Below are positions 55,787 to 64,000 of a stretch of DNA of 64,000 nucleotides, in pieces; the stretch's first letter is position 1, and each line of letters starts with the position of its first letter. A program made the position numbers and the translations under genes. The stretch is from Celoporthe dispersa (lineage: Eukaryota; Ascomycota; Sordariomycetes; Diaporthales; Cryphonectriaceae): positions 2,616,501 to 2,680,500 of the forward strand of contig WAID01000005.1 of NCBI GenBank assembly GCA_016584495.1. The letters are read 5' to 3'. The notes below the pieces were generated by a model. That model searched no databases, was not told where the DNA came from, and saw nothing but the letters and a program-made list of their open reading frames with translations.

Positions 55787-56723
55787 CTACTGGAAAAGGG
55801 GTAGGTCCACGTTGATCTTGGTTGGTGCTCCTACGTCCGCTCCGGCTTTCAGCAGGGTCTCAACGGCGGCGTCGAACCCCATGTTGATGGCGATGTGCAG
55901 CGGCGTCTTCCCTTCGACGTCATAAGCATTCATAATCTCAACATTTTGCTCGCAGTGCTTGATGAGGACCTTCAAGAGCCGGTCCTGGCGTTTAAGTACG
56001 GTCCAGTGTAGCGGAGATCGTTGGTAATTGTCCACGAGTTGGATCTGGGCACCATGCGACAGCAGCATATCCACTATGTCTTCTTGTTCCTTGATGACGG
56101 CGTGGATCAGAGGCGTTAAGCACTGGCTATCTTTGGCGTTGCAATCGGCCCCATGCTGCAGGAGCAGTTGAACAATCTTGCCGGAGCCTTTTAGCACGGC
56201 CATGTGAAGAGGGCTCTCGGACTCGATAGAGCTGCCAGTTGGCTCGACGGGCGGGTGACCTGGGGAGACATTGAAATTTCCAGGTTCGAAGTAGTCGATA
56301 GCGTTTTCCCTCGACTCCAGGACTGTTGTTCCAAGGGCGGATTGCAGGTCTGGTACGCTGAAATCTTCTACATCGCCAAAGTTGATTGTGTCGTCCGTGG
56401 AGGACAAGCTTGGACCTTGGGAAATCGAAAGACGGGTTTTCGTGCCTGCCGCTGTCACTGTGAAGCCAGACAAGCTCGGTGAAACTGCCACATCACCACC
56501 AATTTGGCTTCCTTGGGTTCCATGCGGCGGCTGGTCTGTGGAGGGAGGCTGTTGTTCCGTTTCTCTCGTGCGATGCCGCTCTGTGGTTTTATTGTCGTTA
56601 GTCAATTTGTGGCAGGCAAGTTGTATCTCGGAACAATACCTCACCTCGAAACTTGCGCTGTGCTTTGCGGTTCTGCTCCCGCCGGCGTTCGGTTAGTGGG
56701 CTTCTAACAATTCGATGAGACAT
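55787..56723 (-). CDS. bZIP-type protein with C-terminal ankyrin repeats
   Basis: 290 aa in two exons: 56723-56645 and 56580-55787, intron 64 nt; exactly 291 codons. Splicing builds a fungal bZIP basic region (ERRREQNRKAQRKFRERHR) at about residues 12-30. The leucine zipper after it is short or absent. A Ser/Thr/Pro-rich middle follows, then four to five ankyrin repeats from about residue 160 (ESPLHMAVLKGSGKIVQLLL, LTPLIHAVIKEQEDIVDMLL, RSPLHWTVL, KTPLHIAINMGFDAAVETLL). Basic region plus ankyrin is a recognised but poorly studied fungal combination; a nuclear regulator acting through protein partners is likely. No frame break. Confidence 0.85.
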
Positions 56724-58740
56724 GGTGTGCTGTGAAGAAGCCCACTAATTCAGACAAATTAGGGACAAAGCATGAAAAGACGCTGGCGCTCAGGGATTCA
56801 CGGCGAGTCACTGGCCACTGGACAGAAGCTCCGTCAATCTCTGTATTGTGTGCTATATACTTCAAGGACTGTATAAGACGGAGGGAAGTTTCACGGATCA
56901 CAGGCACTAGAGACAAGGATTACCCACTTGTTGGCTGCAAGTCTGCAAAGGTGTTCATGGTCTGGCCTTTGATTGGGCACAAAAAGTACCCTGCCTACTT
57001 AGGTAGTCATGAACGGACCAGATTCCGGGCCGGCCTTATCATAAGTATATCGGGTCTACAGCAGCTTTCGAAGGATTCCGCGAAAAATTTGCTGCGTGGG
57101 GAAAACATTAGCTTATATAAGCCTTTCTGGGGGTATATATGAAGGGTCCTAGACCCTCCTTCCCAGGGGACCAGAAATAGGTTTTCCAAGCTTTCTCCAC
57201 CTTCAAAATGTAGCTGAATCTTCCCCCACAGCAGACAACTTGACGCTCCGCTGATTTCGAGATTCTCAGAAGGGGAAACAAGAAGCAAGGATGGCCTAGA
57301 AAATAGGGAACGGCAAACGATTAAAACAAGGCGTTGGGTCGGCCCACCAGAACTTGAAAGAAAAGGATCTGATTAGTGGTGTTTCGAGCCACGGCTCAAA
57401 CGTGCATGAACCACGCCCGTTGGCCCTAAATTTACCTGCACCGGAAGTGGGCGTTTTGGCACAGTATGTATTACAGTTGGAGATGGACTTCACCGGGTTC
57501 GGCTATCCGGGCCAGAGGTGTTCTGACGTGGCGGTGGTGACGCAATATAATCCTCTCGGAGGGGGAAAAGAAGACCTCTTTCTCATACGAGCTTGTACAA
57601 AGAGGAGATTTGGCGGCGTAGAGTTGACATTACTTATGAGAGCTGTTGATGATTGTTGGACCCATGTATTAACGCACCGGTTACTAGATAGCCTCTGCAG
57701 GCGGCAGACTGAGGTCCTGGGGAGAGTTATGAACAGGCCTGAAGGATGCTCACGTCCCCGTTCGTCGCGAGCGGCGAACTCGGCATGAACTCGGTTACTG
57801 TTGACGACGACGAGACTGGTAGTTTGATAAAAGCTAAGGTCCTTTTGTATTATAGAAGTTTGGAGAAGCCAAGGATACGAGGCTGCAAGTAAGACAAGCC
57901 TGGAAAGGAAGACTAATAAAGGTTACCGTGCGCTAGTGCTATCAATTCGAATCCTTCGCATGCAGTCGCGACACAAGTACTAAGCGAGTGTGGAAATTCT
58001 TGGGAAGACTAGGTAAGAGGGGCCGAGCATGTATTGTTATTCAGGAGCAGCAGCCCCGCTCTCAGGGTCAAGGCCGGCTTCCATGTGAAGGCCTCGAAAG
58101 TAAGGGAACTAACTCATGGCGAAGGAGAGCTGTAATTAGGGCTTGGGGGTTGGTGATAGCCCACAGTCAGCAGCCGCGGTCAGGGCTGCAAGGGCGTGTT
58201 TGCAAAAGATTAAGCTCAAGCTTTAGTGGGGTGACCGGCCAGTATTAGTCAAAGCTTCGCTAACTCTGGAAGTCAGTCGTAAGATGGTAGCACCGAGCGA
58301 ACCATGCTCGTATTGTCTCCCCAGCGTGGAGATGACATGCTTCTATTCTCTCTGCGAATGTGCGTAGTCACAATATTGGAAGCTCTCGCATCCGTAGAAG
58401 ACATAGGAGTGCTGTTTCACCTTTAAATGTCTCTCCTGAGCCGACCAAGCATGTTAATCTATCGCGCTAAAAATCTCTGTCCCTTGTTGCCGGAGGAGGC
58501 ACTGAATGAGGCAACGAGCCAAGGCGAGACCCCCAAGCCAGACGCACATGCTATGCGTCCTATCTTCAGTGCAACTTCAGAACCAACAGCATAAAAGAAT
58601 GCAATCCTATCCATAAAAAGGCGATAAAGTCTATTAAACTTTATTGAAAACTCCATACAAACGTGCATAGACCATTTCATTTACAAGGATTAGACTTCAA
58701 TAAAAATCTGAAATTAGATTTCATTGATAGTTTCTAGCCA
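56724..58740. other. Gene-poor stretch
   Basis: About 2 kb. Open frames such as 57354-57788 have no domain and no splicing support. A short block around GGCGATAAAGTCTATTA (58620) recurs near 62252, so part of this is repeat-derived. Confidence 0.4.
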
Positions 58741-58970
58741 GAATGTTATGGCCTATCCAACATGCAGGTTACGAGAAAGGCTACGCCAACAGCGGGGCTA
58801 GGAAACAGCAGAATTCTCAATGCAATATTGATAGAATCAGAATTATATAATTCAGGATTAGAATTATTAGCGGATAGTCAGAATAATTAGACTATCCTAA
58901 TTATAATCAGAATAATTGAGCGATTTCAAGTACTATTAATATTACTAATATAGTTAAATTGAAAAGCTGA

Positions 58971-59009
<39 letters not shown>

Positions 59010-59130
59010 AGATAGATTCAATATATAGCTTTTCATTTATCAATTTAAATATTATTTCGAATATAAATAATAGCTTTATTGCTGGTAATATATTGCAGAA
59101 ATATTCAAATATTTCTATATTATATTTAAA
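58741..59130. repeat. Nested R1 fragments in both orientations, with an AT microsatellite
   Basis: 58741-58800 matches the end of repeat R1 on the plus strand (GGCTACGCCAACAGCG). 59010-59130 matches R1 on the minus strand (the reverse of GAAAAGCTATATATTGAATC). Between them is a (TA)n tract at 58979-59006. Very AT-rich, consistent with RIP. Confidence 0.6.
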
Positions 59131-59159
59131 TTATATTTTAATACTATTTTTATTAATAT

Positions 59160-59450
59160 TGTGGTAGAGGCCTTGGGGGGTCCCGTTTACTGTGGACCCA
59201 CCGCCTCTGGTAAATGAGGCTATTCACAGAAAGGCTGGCCATTCACTTACCACACCTATTCATTGGTGTGGGGCCAGCCAGCCAGTGACTCACGGTATTG
59301 CCAACCAGAGTGAGTCACGGTGTTGCTGTCCCAATCGGGACTAGCGCCACCAGGCCTTTCTATATAGCCATGCCTTTTGCACCTAGCAATAGTTGAACAA
59401 TTCATCGTTCCTTTCTACCATTTGCAGTACCCCCATGTGTGTCTTCCGCA
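59160..59450 (+). mobile_element. Probable solo LTR
   Basis: 291 bp starting TGTGGTAG and ending TTCCGCA, flanked by a 5-bp direct repeat AATAT (59155-59159 and 59451-59455). TG...CA ends with a 5-bp duplication are the marks of an LTR retrotransposon end. It is GC-rich and little decayed compared with the AT-rich repeats around it, so it inserted late. No internal retroelement sequence is present here. Confidence 0.65.
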
Positions 59451-59561
59451 AATATAAACTTTTTATATATTTATTAAATACTTAAGCTATAGCAATATTT
59501 ATTATATTTTAACAATTTTATTTAAAAATAATTTAGTATATTCCTTTTTAAATAATATATA

Positions 59562-59800
59562 ATGAGCACTGCTGTAGCCTAAGCGTTCAACAAGTATACA
59601 AAGAGTTTATGCTAGCAAGAGCGGTATCGAAGTGTAATCCAAATGCAATACGGAAACGTCTGAGTATCTCTGCAGTGTATCACTAGCGGTAAGGCTATCA
59701 CTTGTATCAAAAGTAATACTTAGATTGACGACTGAAAAGCTGTGAATTGAATCTATCTATTGATAATAAATGGTTCTTATATATCCAGCTCTTTAGTCCT
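59562..59800 (+). repeat. Dispersed repeat R1, best-preserved copy
   Basis: Begins ATGAGCACTGCTGTAGCC and includes GTTTATGCTAGCAAGAGCGG and GATTGACGACTGAAAAGCTG. Same orientation as the copy at 63728; the two flank the SDR gene. Confidence 0.65.
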
Positions 59801-61271
59801 GGATTGTAGAAGTCGAAGCTGATTCTTTCGGTCCAAGGTAGCATCGAAGGGACCGACGACAGTCCTGTCGGTCCAAATCCTAACCCTAGGTTATATAATC
59901 TTTAGTTCCCGTTTCTGCTATGACAAAGTCCTCAAGCGTTTTGGTCCCACCCAAGAACTCCCGGTCAGTCATCAGGAGGGGGAAAGCGTCAGGGCGCGCA
60001 CGCGCACATGGCTGACCTATACGGGAGCTTCAAGCGCGCCCGTCTCCTGGAAGATAGAGCTCGAGTCTGGCCGCCACACCCATCTCTCTTGTCTCCCATT
60101 CCAAGACCGCCTCGGGCTCCACCGCCGCCGCCGCCAGCCCCGCCAAGATGTCTCTAGTCAGCATCACGACCTCGTTTTCCTTCTACCCTTTTCACGAAAA
60201 CGCACATCCCGCCCCTGCGCCGTCTCGCCTTCATTGGTGCGGCGGCTGCGGCCCCTTGCCTTCTCCCCCCGCGGTTGATCATCTCGAGAACAGGCGCCGG
60301 GGCAAGAGCGATCTACTACAGGTCTTGCTGTAAATTTGTTTATAATCTAAGGCATCCGTCACCATGTTTTGAGTCTTCAAGGTCTATGTCACGTTGTGGG
60401 GATATGCAGCAGGTCAATGCAAACCGCGCTTATCACTTTTCGCAGTCATATTCTGTAGCTCTGCTGGAGCGTGATGCTCTGTTGCCCGAATCACTATACA
60501 CTTCGCACGAGCCGCAGGTACGAAGACCCCATCTCCGACTGGGAAATATTAAAATAGGCAAAGATCGTGAGTTCGAACAACGTAATCGAGCCGGATTCCA
60601 CTAGGAGTGACCGCCTAGAAAAGGCAGAGGGACCTCTGGAGGAGTTTAGGTTATTTCCCCTCCGATTTTGATGTTCGGATACCCTTTTGAAGAGGGTGTG
60701 CAGAAAACTAGAGCAGGTCAGTGCAGATCGTGACCTCGTCGCCTTTGTCAAGTCTTCAGCCTCTTCTCTTCCACCGGGTGTCCCAGCTCGTCCTCCTACG
60801 CTTCTCTCATTGGCAAGACGCTTAGCCTGACCATATGACGAGGCCCGGCGTTCCATACAGTTCGCTCAGCTCAATCCAGTTATCCCCAGCTGTTCAACTG
60901 TTCATTTGTGCTGACGGCTGCACTGATTATTTTTGGCCATACGACCGACTGCTACCACTGGTGATCAAGCGGGCCAATCAAAGTCTACTTCGGAAGTGGG
61001 GGTGCCCGGAAGCTGGGGGGGAGGGGGGAGGTTTCGGAAATGACTTAACGAGGTGGTGTTGGATACGCGTCACCCGAAGTCCCCCACCCGCGCCACCCCC
61101 ACATCGGAATAGACTGCAACATTGCGATGTCAAGAAAATTGTGACGCACTTAAGCCGACTATAGACAATGTATATATATATATATATATATCTATGAATA
61201 TAGATGTGACTATCTTAATTCCGTAAACCTCCTCATTGATAAATGTGTAACAGAGTGCAATATTTCAAAAG
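59801..61271. other. Gene-poor stretch with one possible 5' coding fragment
   Basis: An ATG at 60148 follows a CCGCCGCCGCCGCCAG leader and opens a 61-codon frame; another frame (60275-60604) is also open. Neither is recognisable and no splice joins them convincingly. A TA microsatellite lies at about 61170-61191, just before the SDR gene. Confidence 0.35.
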
Positions 61272-62075
61272 ATGCTTGACCAAACGCTTGCAGGAAAGGT
61301 CGCTATTGTGACGGGCTCCGAAACGGGAATTGGGGCTGCTATCGCCCAAGAACTTGCCTCCCGAGGCGCCAGCATCGTGGTCCACTATCCTTTTAGCAAC
61401 TTGGCCGACAAGGCTCATAACGTCGTCTCATCCCTCCCCACCGTCTCAACCTCGACCGCCGTGGAGGCAGACCTGAGCACCGAAACCGGCCCGCAAAGGC
61501 TCATCGACGCTACTGTGGCCAAGTACACTACTATCGACATTCTTGTTAACAATGCCGGCCTCGCCATCAACAAACCGCTGTTGGAGCAGACACTCGACGA
61601 CTGGAACCTGCTAGTGAATGTCAACGCGCGGGCCGTCTTCCTCCTCGTGCAGGCTGCCCTGCCGCACTTGCCTAAAGCTGCGCCGTCGACCCAGGAGAAT
61701 CCGCAGACTAACGGCGGCCGCATTGTCAACATCGTGTCTATCAGCGCCCGCGCCGCGCCGCCCCTACAAACCATCTACGCGGGTACCAAGGGCATGGTCG
61801 ACAGCATGACGCGCGTGTGGGCCAAGGAGCTGCCGCCCCGGTATGGCTGCACGGTCAACGCTGTCAGTCCCGGCCCGACTATGACAGCGGGCTTCGCGGC
61901 TGCCGGGGAAGAATTTATGAAGGAGATGGCGCCCGTGATAGCACAGACACCTGTTGGCCACCGGTTTGCGAGGCCGGAAGAGATTGCATTTGCCGTCGGG
62001 TTCTTATGTGATCCGAGAGCGAGCTGGGTGAATGGGTTACACTTGGTTGCTAGTGGGGGCCTGCACATTGAATGA
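61272..62075 (+). CDS. Short-chain dehydrogenase/reductase
   Basis: Classical SDR of 267 aa, single exon, NAD(P)-dependent oxidation or reduction of a hydroxyl or carbonyl. TGSETGIG cofactor motif at residues 14-21; EADLS; NNAGLAINKP; VNVNA with the catalytic Asn; IVSISARAAPPLQTIYAGTK with Ser, Tyr and Lys; PGPTMT; C-terminal SWVNGLHLVASGG. Complete catalytic set (N-S-Y-K) and no frame break. It is closest to fungal and bacterial 3-ketoacyl-ACP reductase-like SDRs; the substrate cannot be assigned. The gene sits alone between repeats, flanked by two direct copies of R1. Confidence 0.92.
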   Translation: MLDQTLAGKVAIVTGSETGIGAAIAQELASRGASIVVHYPFSNLADKAHNVVSSLPTVSTSTAVEADLSTETGPQRLIDATVAKYTTIDILVNNAGLAINKPLLEQTLDDWNLLVNVNARAVFLLVQAALPHLPKAAPSTQENPQTNGGRIVNIVSISARAAPPLQTIYAGTKGMVDSMTRVWAKELPPRYGCTVNAVSPGPTMTAGFAAAGEEFMKEMAPVIAQTPVGHRFARPEEIAFAVGFLCDPRASWVNGLHLVASGGLHIE

Positions 62076-63518
62076 TGAAGGACATTATAACCACGACTCG
62101 TCTCAGCTCTTCATATGCTTATAGTGGCAATCATCTCAGCTAGTAAATTTTATTATGTTCACGGAGCTTAAGCATTATTCGCCGAGGATTTGACTCAAAT
62201 CGCTCATACAAATAGGCGTATATGGCTCGAGCTTTTGATTCTGTCTATAAAAAAGCGATAAAGTCTATTAGACTTCTTGTTATGCACGGTGGTGGAAGGC
62301 GCCACTGTACTACATAGATCCAAAAGATCAGCAGATATTCGAATTCACTATTCGAATATTCCTTCCAACCGTACATATAGTTCACATACGCACCCGGCCC
62401 AGCACAGGTCGTAACAATTAAGCTCAAAATTGCTATTAGAAAACTATAAAAAGTCAGGGTTAGGGTTATTGATAAACATTTTCCTCAGCTAGCTCAGACA
62501 CCCCTTGGGTATCTTATTCATAATCCCTATCAAATTGGCCTATTCGGATTGCTCCAAATATCAGTACTGCTATTCTCAGACTTTGTGTGCAGCAAGATCG
62601 CGCTATCGGAACATCTCTTCAGTTCATGGCTCGTGTCTAACTCCTTGAAGTACATTCTTAGTATAGGGTCCTAGTGGGAGATGAACTCGAGCAGTAGCCA
62701 ACCACACCTCGCCCACTCAGAATGGCGGGACCGGAACGTCGGTGAGCCGGTCTGCCACGCGCTTACCCCTGATGTCTTCGGAGCAGAGTCGGTTGATGGG
62801 CGCGTGAACAATGTGCTAGATCAAGAGTATACTTTCGAATATTACCCAAACTGACAGTGGTTTCCACGCCGGACATCTTGCGCGTGGACGTCTTCTTCAC
62901 TTCTGAGATACACCATGACACGTATACATCAAGGGACCTTTCTGAACTACGCCTGCCCTGTGTTTTGGAAAACCCACTCTTGTTACTGGGCGCGGCTAGA
63001 GGTGGGTGCTGAGACATCATCATAGAGTTGGCCTGCACCGTCACACTAGAAGCACTTGCTGAGGCTAGTAAGCCTTCACAAAAGCTAGCAATCCAATCAA
63101 TATTGATAGAGCGATCGTATAAGTAAATTAGTGAAATCAACATGCTTAGTAATCTTGGTAGAAGCGAGCATTTACGATGGTGATAGGCTGTGGCTATAAC
63201 TCTCAACACTGTTTAGACTGAATCTGTTGGTTAGTACTCGTACGTACGTACATCGTAGAGGGGGTGGTTAATGGTGTTGTATTGCTTGTTGTTGTAAGAT
63301 GAAGGACTGCTGCTCTGTCTAGGGGGGCCTTGGCCCCCAGCTAAATGCCTTGCGCACGGGCTAGCAAGCAACAGTGGTCATTGCTTCCACACTGGCAACT
63401 CTTTAAATAATAGTCACGAGCATTGTATGTATGTCCTCCCAAATCATCGCAAAATCAATAGGCTATGCTATGCAAATGTCGCATCCTTTACCCAGCTAGT
63501 CTATATTCTTCTCGCCCC
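62076..63518. other. Gene-poor, repeat-flanked stretch
   Basis: The open minus-strand frame 63209-62763 is 148 codons without a recognisable domain. A copy of GGCGATAAAGTC-like sequence lies near 62252. Nothing else can be supported. Confidence 0.35.
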
Positions 63519-63730
63519 TCAGTCGAACTTCATTAGCAAGTCTATGTACTTATCCTTGTCCATGCCGTCGTCTTTATCTTCATCAGTGACAATAGTGCTC
63601 GCAGCTTTGTTGTCTCTCTTGATGGCATCCTTGTCGCCTCCCTTCTCCTTCGTGATGGCTGCATTATCAGCATCGTCATTCTCTAGGCTTGCAACGCTCG
63701 CAGTCCTCTTCTTGGCTATGGCCTTGTGTA
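63519..63730 (-). pseudogene. 3' end of a charged-tail protein, cut by repeat R1
   Basis: A minus-strand frame with no ATG reads about 70 Lys/Asp/Glu-rich residues (TASVASLENDDADNAA, DEDKDDGMDKDKYIDLLM) and ends at a TGA (63519-63521). It looks like a true protein C-terminus. Its upstream part is replaced by the R1 repeat that begins near 63728. The opposite-strand ORF 63427-63768 is its shadow. Confidence 0.4.
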
Positions 63731-64000
63731 ATGAGCACTGCAGTAATCCGAAGATTCCTAAGTATTGATTGGGTTTATGCTAGCAAGAAAAATATCAAAA
63801 AGCGTTGAGTCTTTGAATATGGAACTGTGCGAGTCTTAATAAGCGATGCAAGTATTCATTGCCTTTAGGGCTATTCAATATATAAGACTGAATACTTAGA
63901 TTGACGACTGAAAAGCTATATACTGAATCTATCTGTTGGTAATAAGTATATCCTTATATATCTAGCTCTTCAGTTTGATAGATATAATAGATATCTATTC
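63728..64000 (+). repeat. Dispersed repeat R1, copy running off the window
   Basis: ATGAGCACTGCAGTAATCCG, GATTGGGTTTATGCTAGCAA, GATTGACGACTGAAAAGCTA and a TATATCTAGCTCTTCAG tail align with the copy at 59562. The end is not seen. Confidence 0.65.

Noticed and set aside
57354..57788. 144-codon plus-strand frame
   Set aside because: No recognisable motif and no splice partners; probably chance.
60560..60605. GTTCGAAC-like box as a tRNA T-loop
   Set aside because: No acceptor or anticodon stems could be paired around it; no tRNA was found in the window.
1..64000. Polyketide or non-ribosomal peptide cluster
   Set aside because: No ketosynthase, adenylation or carrier motifs seen anywhere in the window.

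Overview
This window is nuclear DNA of a filamentous ascomycete (Pezizomycotina; probably Sordariomycetes, which is inference). The evidence is genes broken by 45-120 nt GT-AG introns, fungus-specific families (Zn2Cys6 and bZIP regulators, UstYa-type oxidases, GH71 glucanase, GMC oxidoreductases) and AT-rich repeat islands that look damaged by C-to-T mutation (RIP-like).

Layout. 0.7-20 kb is a metabolic block: Zn2Cys6 regulator, aldo-keto reductase and aldehyde dehydrogenase as a divergent pair, a LacA/NodL-type acetyltransferase, a dehydrogenase-dehydrogenase-kinase fusion of the LtnD/OtnK type, an APC permease, a Baeyer-Villiger monooxygenase, a small cupin and a flavin amine oxidase. Together they suggest uptake and oxidative breakdown of amines, ketones and sugar acids. 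20-23 kb is decayed sequence. 23.2-26.7 kb is a large secreted GH71 alpha-1,3-glucanase.

The most interesting part is 27.7-34.9 kb, which looks like a fungal RiPP (ribosomally made, modified peptide) cluster of the ustiloxin/dikaritin type. A small gene on the minus strand (30418-30820) encodes a signal peptide followed by four near-identical 20-residue repeats, each opened by a Lys-Arg kexin site. Three UstYa-family oxidase genes with paired HxxHC motifs surround it (27705-28773, 32458-33228, about 34115-34876). The repeats contain no Tyr, Phe or Trp, so the usual aromatic cross-link of this class cannot form, and the product would be of an unusual type. An ankyrin gene lies inside the cluster.

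36.5-49.8 kb holds a second ankyrin gene, a broken GH43-like gene, a sugar transporter with a premature stop, a regulator with two Zn2Cys6 domains, a sulfatase, a GMC oxidoreductase and a GMC relic. 50.2-52.0 kb is a degenerate Fot1/pogo-like transposon with perfect 49-bp inverted ends and a TA duplication. After it come a methyltransferase, a second sugar transporter and a bZIP-ankyrin protein. 57-64 kb is repeat-rich, with a solo LTR, copies of a dispersed repeat and one intact SDR gene.

A caution for all users: about a dozen otherwise well-preserved genes contain single-base shifts, nearly all in short homopolymers. In each case one or two single-base changes restore a frame-consistent, full-length gene. 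This pattern fits consensus sequencing errors better than mass gene death. Three in-frame stops (in the GH71, GH43-like and transporter genes) are different: two look like CAG to TAG and the third may be CAA to TAA, so they may be real.
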